DNA of 64,000 nt from Lumbricus terrestris (lineage: Eukaryota; Annelida; Clitellata; Crassiclitellata; Lumbricidae). This document shows positions 19,986 through 31,900 of this stretch, in pieces (position 1 is the first letter of the stretch; each line of letters begins with the position of its first letter). Location: NCBI GenBank assembly GCA_949752735.1, contig OX457036.1, positions 96,899,261-96,963,260 on the forward strand, read 5' to 3'. The notes beneath the pieces were generated by a model. The model did no database searches and was not told the DNA's origin. It saw only the letters and a program-made list of their open reading frames with translations. Position numbers and translations under genes: made by a program.

Positions 19986-21300
19986 GATATGGCTAAATTT
20001 CTGAAGAGCATACGAAACGACACGTTAGGGTTACAACAGTCGATAGACTGAGGTTCAAAGACTCGGTTTGATCAGATAGCGACGCAAATGGAAGAATCTG
20101 CTGGTTGTAATAATGAGATTTGAGGAGATACAATATCACTGCAATCCTCTTCACTATAATGGCTTGCTCTGCAGCTGATGTAATCTCTCTGATCGGAAGA
20201 CAACCGCACCGAAGGAAGACAATAAAGATCACGGATAGCTTATCAGACTGACTCTAATAGATGACGATAAGAGTAGCATACGGAAATAGACAAATCTTGA
20301 TAGGTGATAGATGTAGATGCGTCTGAAGATTTGTATCTGGCGATGGCATCGTCTGTGGCAGCAAACTCAATAATAATATTATTATAATAATATTATTATA
20401 ATAATAATATGTCGTGACGCGTACATTCATAGTAACTGGAAGACAATGGCAAAGAATCTCACCCGAGAATAATTGCATTAATGAAAGCAGAGTTGAATTG
20501 CGTAATATGGTCCTTTATAGAACCACCGTGAAGCAGGGGTTATTTTAACGTGCAGCTGGACACAAAGTGTGTAGTTGGGAAAGAGATTTGTGCAGTTGAA
20601 AATCAGATCCTGTGCAGTTACTTTTTGCCTAGTTGCGTGAACCGACGAGAAGTTATAATGGTAAAAAGTTGGACACAAACACGATAGTAACAGCCTAAAG
20701 TGAACATCTTTGAGGCGGTTTATTTGGGTGATATTCATGCTCAGGAAAAGAGCAGGCCTGTTGAAATTTGGCGTGAATTCTATTAGATATGGTGATTACA
20801 TGCAGTTTTCAAGTCAAGCATTAGACCGATACGGCGAAGGTCACCCGTGTGCATGAAGTAAGAGCGGGGAAAATGGGTGATGTAATCGAAGACAGGGTTC
20901 TGCTAAAAATCACACATAGGCTGCAGACAGAAGAATTTGCAGTAGGCTAAATGTATGGGCGGATGCAGATTCAAGGCCTGCTGTAGGTTGATATCCTGAT
21001 AAAGTTGTAAAGGCCGGGGTTATCCTTCATACCATAGGCCTAATGCCAACTTCTTGGCCATCGTAGTCTACTTTCTCCTGCTTTTGCCGCTTACTCTGAC
21101 AAGCCGAAGCAGGAAGGGACGTAGACAGTCAGACGCATAAAGCAAAATAGTCTACTATAATATAACAACCCAAGTATCTAACTGGAGACAGGCGATGAAA
21201 AGAAAAGAATTAATCAGGCAGACATCCAGACTGAGTTATAGCCTTTCAGTCACACAGGCTATCCAATACATAGATAGGCTACATGTTGTAGGATTGTAGG

Positions 21301-21699
21301 CAGGGGCGGATCCCGGGGGCCAATCCGGCCATGGCCCCCCATTTAAAAATAGCATGGTACGTGGCTCCCCCCATTTGGTATCAGCAAGCCATTAAATAAA
21401 TGTAGTGGGAAAGAAAAACAGGACATCAGGCCCCCATATTACAAAATCGTATGGGACTTGGCCCCCCCCCCCCCCCCGTTGATTTAGCGGCGAATGTTTC
21501 ACGAAAAATTGATTGATGACTAAAAAAAGGCCATCAGTTTTTCCGGCGGATGAAATGGTATCTTTTTCCCGGAAAATTGGTCGATGACTAAAAAAAAAGT
21601 CATCAGTTTTTTCGGCGGCACACCGAAATTTTTTCCCTGTCCCACCAACAAGACCAAATTTTTTTTGCCCCCCTTCGGAAATTTCTGTATCCGCCCTTG
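21301..21699. mobile_element. hAT-like MITE nested in the 4.1-kb element
   Basis: Ends CAGGGGCGGATCC and GTATCCGCCCTTG; perfect 8-bp duplication ATTGTAGG (21293-21300, 21700-21707). The interior has G/C homopolymer runs and two copies of a GATGACTAAAAAA palindrome half-site. Confidence 0.92.
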
Positions 21700-22014
21700 A
21701 TTGTAGGTCAATGCATACTCAAATTTTCTTCCAAATTCTCCATAATTATATCTTCATATTACATGCACCCGTTTTGAGTTTATGTGATCCCATCCAAAAA
21801 TCACCTCACCATTTTCAGAATCTGAAAGATGCACATAATCCTATGTTATTGAACTAGCATCTCGCACAGGGGTGTAGACTTAGATGGGACAGGATCGAGG
21901 AACGGAACCCGGAACGTGTGGTTGTGAAGGAGATGCTATATATATATTTCAGAAATATTATCACAAGCATTATTATAGATTTCTACGGTGTTATCCACTG
22001 CTTGTCCATAATTA

Positions 22015-22630
22015 TCAATTTTGATACAGATGACAGCCTAAATTGAACTGCCACCATTACGTTGTGTAAATTTAAACAAATTTAAGATACAGGTAGGGAG
22101 AATTATTCAAGTCTTAAACCACGTCTCTGAGTACCAAATTATGATTGAATTTGTCATGCTAGCAGCCTAAAATGCTACTACAACAGTGGACAAATGACTT
22201 TTTCAAACAATGGACGAGAAAAGAAAATTATGAGTAATTTTTTTAAATGACAGCTTTAATTGCCAGATTAACAGCGTGCAAATGAAAAAATTAAACAATA
22301 AGGAGGAGACTCTCTAAACTCTGAAAACCATAGCTGTCAGCATTTAAAAAGAGTAATTTTGTTCAGATGACAGTTACAGTGTGGAAATTCAGATATGTAA
22401 ACAATGAGGAGGGCCTTTTTGCGTGAAATTTGTGAGCAATTTTTTACGATCACGGTCTAAAAGTTGCCATTATAATGTTGGAAAAAATATTTAAACAATG
22501 GGACGGGACACCTATTAAAGTCCTCAATCATGACTATCAACACTGAAATGATGAGCAACCTCGCTAAATTACAACTTAGAATACCACAAGTGCAGTGTGG
22601 AAATTAAACAAAATTCGAAAATGGGATTGG
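22015..22630 (+). repeat. Degenerate tandem repeats related to the 23.6-kb satellite
   Basis: Recurring diverged blocks of the form CAGATGACAG...AATG(C/T)...GTGGAAATT...AAACAATGG, about 100 bp apart. They share phrases with the younger 86-bp satellite and end in an AATGGGA...CCCCTACCC block like the one closing that array. This looks like an older relative of it. Confidence 0.5.
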
Positions 22631-23329
22631 TACATCACCTTCCAAAACCCCTACCCAGCTATGTGCTCGTGCATTGGAAATTATTGTCCTTCGGTCGCTC
22701 GCTCGTTTCCACAAACCCAGGACCAAGTCTGCGGCTATGTTCACACACACATTCTGGTTCTCATGAATGAATGACACCAGAGCTTGTAGCATATAACATT
22801 TCCAGCAGTCGTACCCTAAGCCAAGTCATGGTGTGGTAAAATATCATTTACATGTAGATAGACGGCGCGCCTCCTGGTTAAAACTGTTATTAGCCTAAAC
22901 AGTACATATTCGTGTTGATGCGGGTGTCAGTATAGGCCTATCGATCAATAATGACCATTTGGGAGGTTTGCTAATGATATTTATCGGTCTTACATCGTAT
23001 TTTGCAGTTAGTGGGTTATTTTACACAAAATTTGAAATTAGCTCAAAATTGTATTTCTTGGGGAAATATCTCATCTTGTATGCTAGCTTTAGCAAAACAA
23101 TATCAAGCTGATCTTAATGGCCAGGGTTTCAGAGCAGAAAAGCAACATTTAGACATACCGACATACCCTTACATAGGCCTACTAGCGAAACTTTGGAAGT
23201 GTCCAGGAACATAGGACCATTTAACTTTATTACACTTAGCAACCTTTCTGAGCTATTTCCAATTCCAGCAACAGCAGAGGATCTGTAAGGGATCTTTAAG
23301 GGATCTCTAGTAGATTAAGGATATTGAAA

Positions 23330-24383
23330 AGTCTAAACGTCTATATAACAGTGTTTAATCTAGACGTCTCTGGGAGAGGGAAAGTTCCCTCCCAGGATTG
23401 ACATTTCGCCTCCCCCCCCCCAGAAAAATTTGACGAAATGATATTGGTTTTTAGTTACTGTTTTCGTCATTGTTTTACATGAAGTGTTATAATATACCGT
23501 GATATTATTTATTAATATATTATTATAATGATATTATTTACTACTATAATATATGATACTATCATGTTAAGACGACACCTAAAATGCTGCCATTATAATG
23601 TGGAAATTCAAAAAGTTTCTAATGGGTCACTGAAAAAGTACAGCTATTTTGTTAAGATGACACCTTAAAATGCTGCCATTGCAATGTGAACATTCAGAAA
23701 GTTTATTGGGTCACTGAAAAAGTACGGCTATTTTGTTAAGATGACACCTTAAAATGCTGCCATTGCAATGTGAACATTCAGAAAGTTTCCAATGGATCAC
23801 TGAAAAGTACAGCTATTTTGTAAAGATGACCCCTTAAAATGCTCCTATTGCAATGTGGAAATTCAAAAAGTTTCGAATGGGTCACTGAAAAATACAGCTA
23901 TTTTGTTAAGATGACCCATTAAAATGCTGCCATTGCAATGTGGAAATTCAAAAATTTTCTAATGGGTCACTGAAAAAGTACAGCTATTTTGTTAAGATGA
24001 CACCTTAAAATGCTGCCATTGCAATGTGGAAATTCAAAAAGTTTCTAATGGGTCACTGAAATAGTACAGCTATTTTGTTAAGATGACACCTTAAAATGCT
24101 GCCATTGCAATGTGGAAATTCAAAAAGTTTCTAATGGGTCACTGAAAAAGTACAGCTATTTTGTTAAGACGACACCTTAAAATGCTGCCATTGCAATGTG
24201 GAAATTCAAAAGTTTCTAATGGGGAGGAGCACATCCCTCCCCATACCCCTCCCTCTCCTAGTGCTGCGCGCATCACAAGCGTCCTTCTGACGCTCAATTG
24301 TCTTCTCCCCCCCCAGAAACCTCAATTCTCCCCCAGAGGAAGGGGACTATAGATTAAACGCTGCTATATAAGAACGTCTAACT
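23330..24383. mobile_element. Inverted-repeat-bounded unit containing a satellite
   Basis: About 31 bp at 23330-23362 (AGTCTAAACGTC ... GTTTAATCTA) is an imperfect inverted match to 24350-24383 (AGATTAAACG ... ACGTCTAACT). G/C-rich CTCTGGGAG/CTCCCCCAGAG blocks sit just inside. I could not define a target duplication, so the superfamily is unknown. Confidence 0.5.
23565..24222 (+). repeat. 86-bp tandem satellite, about 7.5 copies
   Basis: The unit runs AATGGGTCACTG ... GTACAGCTATTTTG ... AAGATGACACC ... AAAATGCTGCCATTG ... TGGAAATTCAAAAAGTTTCT. AATGGGTCACTG recurs at about 23621, 23706, 23792, 23877, 23962, 24048 and 24134. Copies are very similar, so expansion is recent. Confidence 0.93.
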
Positions 24384-24686
24384 GATTTCATTCGTTAATT
24401 CATTTGGAGATTTTGTCATGATGAACTTTGAGTCAAACATTGTCATAACAATTGATTTTGATCTTTAATGTGAATTTTTATAAAGTCGGAAAATCTTAAT
24501 ATTCAAACATCTAAAGCTCCAGTCGAAGGCCAAGCGCAAAGCACCGGCTTATTAACGAGCGCTCACCAAAAGCTGCTTCAGCTTTGGGGGACAAATCCCT
24601 GGTCAAGGACTTTCTTATGTCCAGTCTCAAAATACGTCATTTATGTGCAGTTGAGAAAATTCCTTAAAATAACCCCTGCCGTGAAG

Positions 24687-24755
24687 TAGACTAGGCGGCC
24701 ATAGCTACTAGCCTATAAATATCATATTGATAAGTCTCTGACAAGTTAAAAGTGG

Positions 24756-24787
<32 letters not shown>

Positions 24788-25636
24788 CATGTATAAACAA
24801 TTATATATAACTTTTCTAGTAACACAGCGCAACTTGCAATAACAGACATAGGCTAATTATTATTACTTCTGATAAGTCTCTGATTCCAAAATGGCGCTAT
24901 ATAAATTTTTCAATCATTGCCATTACTCACATGCTTCAGCGCTCAATATAAAAATAGAATAGGCCTTTAGAGCACCTGTTCATGTAAGCCTAAAGTACCG
25001 GTTACTTACAATTTCTGCTTTATTTTACACGCTGTGATTGGTAGCGCCTCTGAGTAGTCCCCTTGAAGAGACGCTATATATATTCATTTCATAAATTTTC
25101 ATGAATTCCTAAGCGAAGGTTCTGCCAGCGTGCTGCGTGCTCACTAGACCTATTGGACACTTAATATTAGGCCTACCATTTGTGTGATTGTGGTTATCTT
25201 TCATTATCTACTTTTTGCTTTAGTAGGCCTAAGCTATGTGTGACATTGAGATGCTATACAATGCTATACAGTGCTGTATGAGATCAATTTGTCGATGGGC
25301 GTTATACGGAGTCCGATCGGACCCGCAATCGTTAGGCATTGCGCACGAAGAGTCCAACCGAATCGTTCGCCATATAATTATAGCATGCACATAATATTGT
25401 CTAGTTGCGTTTCTGAAAATAGTATAGGCCTACGCCTACATTGTTTTTAAAACTAGTAGGCATCGCTTAGGATTGTGCAGGCACTGCAGAGACGATTTCA
25501 TCATTTTTTAAGTGAAATAGGAATTTGGAAAACATTAGAGCAGAATTTATGTGCTAGAATTGTCGACTTGTGGAGTAGTTTGGATGATAATACTGTCTCA
25601 GGACACTATCACAGTTCTTAGAAGAAAGCTAGGAGA
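24687..25636. other. No gene; (TA)n and SINE/LINE tail fragments
   Basis: (TA)n at 24756-24783. GCGCTATATAAAT-type 3' tails occur at about 24896 and, as ACGCTATATA preceded by GCGCCTCTGAGTAGTC, at about 25045-25080. These are old retroposon tails. No coding feature was seen. Confidence 0.5.
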
Positions 25637-26345
25637 TCTATATTATAAGGCAGAAATTCCATATGTTTGTTTGTTTGTACGCTTTGACAGAATTGACTCT
25701 CCCCTGCAGAATAGGCTCGGAAATGAAACAGCGTCGGTTTAAAAAAATTCTTGAAATCGATTCTTACCCGAATTATAAGGTCATCGCAACTATTTTCAGG
25801 TTTTAATTCAGTTCAAAACAAAAGTTATTAGCATTTTAAGACAGATTTCATCAGTAATTGACCACACTAGCGCGTAAGTCAAGAGTCTACACCGCATGAC
25901 GTCATACCCGCCCAGTAATAATTTTCGTAGCGCCCCGTAGGGGTGGGTCAAGTTTGGCTTTTTGGGGAAGCGAGGTGGGGTGGAGGGTTGGCGAAAACCC
26001 GAAATTTAGCAGTCAACGATGGACACCAGAGTGGAGTAGTGTTTAAAACCCTAAATTTCACTTTAGAACTCGAGTTATTAGCGTTTTAAGACAGATTTAA
26101 TCGCTAACGCTTTGGTAGCAGTATCGAACTTTAGTAAAGGAGTCTACAGCCCGAATGACGTCATACAAGCCCAGTAATAATTTCCGTAGCGCACCGCAGG
26201 GGCGGGTTACGTTTGGCTTTTTGAGGAAGCGGGGTGGGCTAGAGGGTTGGCGAAAACCCTAAATTTAGCGGTCAACGTTGGGTACCACAGTGGAGTAGTG
26301 TTTAAAACCATAAATTTCCCGGGCAACGCCGGGTTACACATCTAG
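25637..26345 (+). mobile_element. Short non-autonomous Helitron
   Basis: The 5' end is TCTATATTATAAGG preceded by A (25636). The 3' end is CTAG (26342-26345) followed by host T, about 8 bases after a CCCGG-GCAACG-CCGGG hairpin (26318-26333). There are no inverted ends and no target duplication, as expected for A|T insertion. A TGTTTGTTTGTTTGT stretch near the 5' end is typical. The middle holds two direct copies of about 200 bp (from about 25833 and 26080). No Rep/helicase frame is present. Confidence 0.85.
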
Positions 26346-26893
26346 TAATATTATAAGCTTACAAGAAGGATGGTAGGTCAGCGTTACAGGTAAACCTGCA
26401 GTGTTATTTCGTTTCCATAAATTGTTTGCTTCCCATAAATTTTTGGTTGTTAGAACGTCGTCATTTCAATATTCGTAGATCGGACAACACATATTAAGCA
26501 ACTCAACCAATTTCGAGCAAATGTTCCCTGTTGCGTTGTTTTTCATACGGTTCCGTTCACTAACCATGAACTGGAATGTTGGCCACACGTGCCTCGTAAC
26601 GCTTTGCTGATCTGATCCAATTTAGGAAACTGGGTCTGTCCAGATTTAATTACCTAATAACATTAAGTAAAGGACCCGGGGTTTCGTGTCGAAGCCGTAA
26701 TTAAAATTGCCAAGGCGGAAAATTAAATTTCGACACAGTAGGTTTGGAATTGCAAACATAGAATAATTACCAGCGTAACAACAAAATTGATTTCAATGTC
26801 AGAATCATAAATTATTATTATTATTATTATTAGGCCACGTCAGGTCAAAAATGTGGAGTAGGTCAATAAAAGGTGAGGGCTATAGGTCTATGG

Positions 26894-27238
26894 CAGCGGT
26901 TCACAACCCGTGGCCCGCGGACCAAAAGTGGCCCGCCAGGCCTAAGAAAATGGCCCGCATCTCTCAAAGAATTAACAAAATATATGAATAAAATGACAAT
27001 TTGGACAGGATAGAACGCATTATTATTTTCTATTACAAATCATTTTACTTAGACATCTATAAATAACATAAAACATTGTATTTTGATTCAATTAGGCTAC
27101 AAAAATTCTATATGCTATTAGTTAGTTAAATGTTAGCCTTGTGACCCCCTCTAATGTCCTTCAATAAGAAAAAGTGGCCCTCGTGTCCTCCAACTTAGAA
27201 GAAGTGGCCGTGAAGGCAAAAAATGTTGGGAACCACTG
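26894..27238. mobile_element. hAT-like MITE (Charlie-type ends)
   Basis: Ends CAGCGGTTCACAAC and GTTGGGAACCACTG (12 of 14 match) with a perfect 8-bp duplication GTCTATGG (26886-26893, 27239-27246). The GTGGCCCGCGGACC subterminal phrase is typical of this group. No transposase frame. Confidence 0.93.
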
Positions 27239-27246
27239 GTCTATGG

Positions 27247-27845
27247 GATCCTTGGCACCACCAAAATTATTCTTTGATCCAAATGATCGCGAATGTATGC
27301 CTAACTACAACTTTCTATTTGACGCATCAATAACAGTTTTGTTGCCGCAACAGATAACACTGCTAGAGTTGTTCACTTAATACTTCAATCGTATTCCTTT
27401 AACTTTTGCTTTAGAGACATTTTCAGTTTGAAATTTGGACGGTATTCAGCAACTCTTTTATAGTTTTATGAAAGTGATCTTAGTGATAAAATGATAAAAT
27501 GATAGCTCTTTCGAGCGTTTTCTTCACAAGAAGCAGGAAGCAAAGAATTCTTGATCTCTTTGGTTATCCTTTCCTCAGATCACATCTGTTAGTGCAAAGA
27601 GGATTTCCTTTGGGAGCCACCAGAAGGAGCTATGTGTCCCTGATGGCCACTGTAGAGCAATCACATGTCCCATTTAATCTGTATTATGAGCAATCGTCAG
27701 TCACGTGGTCATGGAACATCTACGTTGCTGTCGGTTGAGTCACTACAGAGACCGAATCATCACTTAATCTCTTCGCAGATGATGATAGTTACCATAATCG
27801 CAGTCATAACTCAGACATTTATATGGCGCTACTTTGAACGTAAAT
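27247..27845. other. No gene recognised
   Basis: Non-repetitive sequence. Short frames at 27499-27738 show no motif. The stretch between the Helitron and the preceding hAT-like copy (26346-26885) is likewise empty apart from a short (TTA)n at about 26813. Confidence 0.35.
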
Positions 27846-28078
27846 GCAATCGGATTTTTATATAGCGGCTGTCTTATGTCCTCGACCCTGAAGGTGAGAT
27901 ACTTCACCACCGCCCGCCCGTTTGAATGGACGCCACGCCATTTAGGTCCCCGTGGACGTACCGTGCTAGCCCGAGATTTTGAATCTCTGAAATTGCCACC
28001 TTCGGGAATCGAACCGCGGACCGCACGCTCTCTTCCACAGACGCGCGGCCGCCAGCTCTCTTACCGATGTAGCTAACA
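27846..28078 (-). mobile_element. tRNA-derived SINE
   Basis: Minus strand from about 28078: a box A-like TAGCTACATCGGTAAGAG, then box B GGTTCGATTCCCG (28002-28014), then a body of about 150 bp ending in CGCTATATAAAAA near 27846. The spacing of A and B boxes fits a tRNA-related head; the clover leaf is not intact, so it is not a tRNA gene. Confidence 0.65.
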
Positions 28079-28394
28079 TGGGCTAACCTTAAGACCAGCG
28101 CAGGGCACCAACTAAATCACGAGCGATGCTTCTTGCGAGAGGAGTTGTTCAGAGATAGCGTTGCATTGTGTTGGTTGCGGTCTGCCTGTCGTGATACCAT
28201 TAAGAGAAAGAGAGACAGTAAAGCCAAAGATATTAGAGTTTTTCTTTGGTAAAGCTGCTAAGGCGAGAGGGTGGATCCGTGAAGAGGTGATCAGGCTTTG
28301 ATTTTGTTTAGAACGCCTGGGGTGGCATGCAGATGATCATAGTGATTAAGCGTTGATATTGGTGGAAGATTAAAGAATTTGCGGGATTCCGAAT

Positions 28395-28842
28395 GTCTCC
28401 GGCTACATGTTGGATGTGCTGCGCTGGCTCCCTTTTCAGCAGCAGATCTCTTACCGAATCATAGCTTGGTCTGGCTGCTCCTTGTTGAGTCTCGCTCCGA
28501 CTCAATTCGCGACTTCTTCCGCCCTGCAGTATGTGCACCAGGACGTCGCTGTCTTCGCTCTACCGAACAGGGTGTGCTCATTGCTCATTGCTCATAGCTC
28601 ATTGCTCATCGCTCATTGCTCAATGCTCATTGCTCATTGCTCATTGCTCAATGCTCATCGTTCCTTTTGCCTGCACAGCTATGAAGCAGAATAATTGGTC
28701 CTCGCTCTATTATAGAACGGTCTTCCCTTTGGCGCTGCGCTTTCTCCCCAGCGTCCACTCTCAGTCTCTCAGTCATTTCATGCGCATCTCAACAACACGG
28801 TTTCATCTTAGCCGCCCTGGAATCGGGAACGCACCCGAGTAG
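28395..28842 (+). pseudogene. L2/CR1-like LINE C-terminal fragment with an inserted heptamer array
   Basis: Plus-strand reading gives LRWLPFQQQISYRII, then (other frame) IRDFFRPAVCAPGRRCLRS, then FPLALRFLPSVHS and GIGNAPE. These are the conserved phrases at the C-terminus of L2/CR1-type LINE proteins. Frame changes split it. A (CATTGCT)n array interrupts the coding sequence between the second and third blocks. Confidence 0.75.
28576..28668 (+). repeat. 7-bp tandem repeat CATTGCT
   Basis: About 13 copies with single variants (CATAGCT, CATCGCT, CAATGCT). It lies inside the LINE coding remnant. Confidence 0.9.
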
Positions 28843-30394
28843 GTCTAGCAACCTTGATCGGTGTTCTATAAATCCTCATATATAGTGAATGAATGAATAG
28901 ATTATTTGCAGAATCATTTAAAAGCATTGACGTTGACGTTGACGTTGTCAGAATGAAAACAAGACTAAATGCCATGACATAGGCTACTGTATCGACCGAC
29001 TGAAAATGTCAGTCAATAGGACATTATTATAAGGTCACACATAGAGCCAAATTATATTAGCGCAATTCACAAGTAGATTTATGCAGAAGAAATGCATGGC
29101 TCTACAGGAAAAGGGCAGACCTCCTGTTACAGAGTTGAGAATATCCGAGAAATAGCTGCTCCACAAATATTCACGCACATGAAAAACTAATGTTAATATG
29201 TGTTGCGCACTTTATAGATTAGTAGCCTACGTGCATTTTGCGAATTAGGCCTATAGGCTATTTTCTCGCACTTTTTGCGTAAGAAATAATTATGCTACCT
29301 TTTTCTGTGTTGAATTTTTCACCAAAAATGTTGATTCTTAAATATTTTGCTAATGAGCATTGCTCAAGTGATTTCTTTCTAGAAAATCAGCCTGTACAAA
29401 AAGGTCACAAAAGCCGATAGTATAGTAAATAATAATCTCGAAGCCTCGGTATCTATGCGGTGAGGAAGAAGAAGCATGTGGCGTGCAGCTACGCACCGGT
29501 TGACATGGCAGCTTGTCGCGTTCCACTCTTCTAAAATAATGATCTACCTTCGAAGCAGACAATGCTGCTGCACCCAGTGCACCCACTCCAGACAGCTCGT
29601 CACTCTCTCCAGACGCTTCACTGAGTGCGCTGGTGCACGCTAGGTCGACGCACGACACTCAACAAGACAGGAAAATCTGGAAAGAGACAGAAGATGAGAA
29701 GGGGACAGAAATAGGAGGGGAAGGCATGGTTAAATGAAGCTGCAAACGGAAGAGGAAGAAGAGGGTAATGTGGATGAAAAAAGGTATTGAGACAGAAAAC
29801 TAAGATAAAAATAAACAGAAACATAAGGAGAAGAAGCACGTGGAGAATGAAGAGCAGGAGGAAAAACAGGAGAAGTAAAAATGGAGTAGGAGGAGGAAGA
29901 GGAGGAGGAGGAGTCAATGATAGATGAAAAGCAAAGAATGGGGTAAAAAAAAGAAGCAAAGAAGAAATAGGCTTTAAAAATACGGATGCAATATGAATCC
30001 TGCTGTTGTCTGTAATTCGATGTAATTCGATGCACACGAGTGACGCTGAAATATAGTTTATTTTAATCATTGCGCAATTAACCATTTCTTTCAATTAGAT
30101 ATCAAAATCGCGGAAGAAAGGGGCTATATAAATTTTCAATCACATGCATCCATTCTTCAGTCCATCTATCCATCCATTCACCACCTGAATTCGTATCCAC
30201 ACATTCACACATTCAAACCCATTCACTCAATATTCACCCATCCATCTATCCTCCATAAATTCATAGTCTATCATCTGTAATTCATCAATGCATAGCAGCA
30301 TAGATGAGTACTGTTCTGGGAGCGCTTCTGAGTAGTCATACTTGTAAAGGCGGAACATAATTTGCTGCTGCTGATAATAATAATGATGACAAAA

Positions 30395-30395
<1 letters not shown>
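28843..30395. other. No gene; purine-rich low complexity
   Basis: 29690-29960 is strongly purine-rich (GAGGA/AGAAG). A CTATATAAATTTTC tail occurs at about 30123 and CCAT-type microsatellite sequence follows. A retroposon-tail phrase GGGAGCGCTTCTGAGTAGTC lies at about 30318. No exon recognised. Confidence 0.4.

Positions 30396-30480
<85 letters not shown>
30396..30480 (+). repeat. (TAA)n microsatellite, 5' side of the RLE LINE
   Basis: A nearly pure ATA/TAA repeat ends within about 7 bases of the start of LINE-derived sequence. A second TAA tract lies at the 3' end of that LINE. Confidence 0.95.
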
Positions 30481-30486
30481 TTGACT

Positions 30487-31900
30487 TTGATTTCTACAAC
30501 ACCAACCGAGGCGCTATGCGACAATTCGCCCGAGTCGATCCCATGGAGGCCATGCTTCTTGGTGCTCCGCTTACGTCGTCGTCGGCCCTTCTATCAGCGC
30601 TCGACAAATGCGTGACCGACCTCGGGACCTCGATCGACAGATTACAACTCGTCGCAAAACAGGACGCTCTCTTAATCCTCAGATGCTCGCTTGGCTCGCC
30701 TAGGCTGATGCACCTATTAAGATGCACCCCTTGTCACGACCACCCTCGATTGCAGGATTACGATGAGCTGCTAAGGGGAGGTCTTGAACGGATATTTAAC
30801 ATTACTTTGACCGACGACCAATGGATGCAGGCATCTCTTCCAATCAGATTAGGGGGACTGGGAGTTAGGAGGGTGTCTTCGTTGGCACTTCCAGCCTTTT
30901 TGGCTTCTGCCGCTGGCACCCTCTCCATCCAGTCTCTCATCTTGGGAGCGGCCTGGAACTTTAACGACGATTCATCCGATTCCGCGCGGTCCGACTGGAT
31001 GCGAATTACTGAGACCGGAGATCCAACGGAGTTTCCAGGTCACAAGCAGTCACTGCTGGACAAGCCGCTGCTGCTTAATACCGTGCTTTCCATCGAGTCA
31101 AGGCTTCAAGACACATACGATCGGGCACGTCTAAAGGCCTCAATGGCACCACACGCTTCCGACTGGCTATACGCCCTTCCACTTACCGCGTTCGACCTCA
31201 GATTGAACGACGAGGCTGTGCGAGTTGCGATAGGCCTCCGACTTGGCGCGGCCATATGTGAGCCGCACACGTGTGTTTGTGGCGCTCCTGTATCAGCAAG
31301 GGGTTCACATGGTCTCTCATGCTCCCTTGGATTCGGTCGACAGGCAAGGCATAGCACCATCAACGACCTTGTCTACCGAAGTCTAAATAGAGCTGGTACT
31401 CCGGCAATCAAGGAGCCGTCGGGCCTTACGAGGTTGGACGGGAAACGACCGGACGGCCAGACCCTAATCCCCTGGAGTCACGGGAGAGCGCTGATTTGGG
31501 ATGCGACCGTTGTTGACACGGTGGCTGCTTTCTACGTCCTCGAGAACGCGTCTGAAGCCGGGAGAGCGGCGGAGAAAGCCGCCACTAGGAAACTTTCAAA
31601 ATACTCGGACCTCCAAAGGACATACATCTTCGTCCCCTTGGCTGTCGAAACAATGGGTCCCATCAACAATGACGGTCTCGCCTTTGTTTCCGAAATCGGA
31701 CACCGGCTTTCAAAGTTATCTGGAGATTCACGCGAAACTGGCTTCCTTTTCCAGAGCATTTCTGTTACAATTCAACGCTACAACGCCGTTGCCTACCACG
31801 GCACCTTGTCTGGACTACCCGGGGCCATGGACCGGCCACCCTAAACTAACTAAAATTGTTCTGTAAAAACTAAATCGAATTCTAAACCTAACATTCCAGT

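Larger units (their letters stand above)
20534..24678. mobile_element. 4.1-kb hAT-like element with nested insertions
   Basis: Perfect 15-bp inverted ends, CAGGGGTTATTTTAA at 20534 and its complement ending at 24678. A perfect 8-bp duplication CCGTGAAG flanks them (20526-20533, 24679-24686). The ends carry subterminal GTGCAG motifs shared with shorter relatives at 33593 and 53002. No transposase frame was found inside, so it is non-autonomous. It holds a second hAT-like element (21301-21699), a degenerate tandem region and a satellite inside a separate inverted repeat. Confidence 0.88.

Noticed and set aside
23565..24222. Regularly spaced repeats resembling a CRISPR array
   Set aside because: Units are contiguous 86-bp satellite monomers without unique spacers, in a eukaryotic context.
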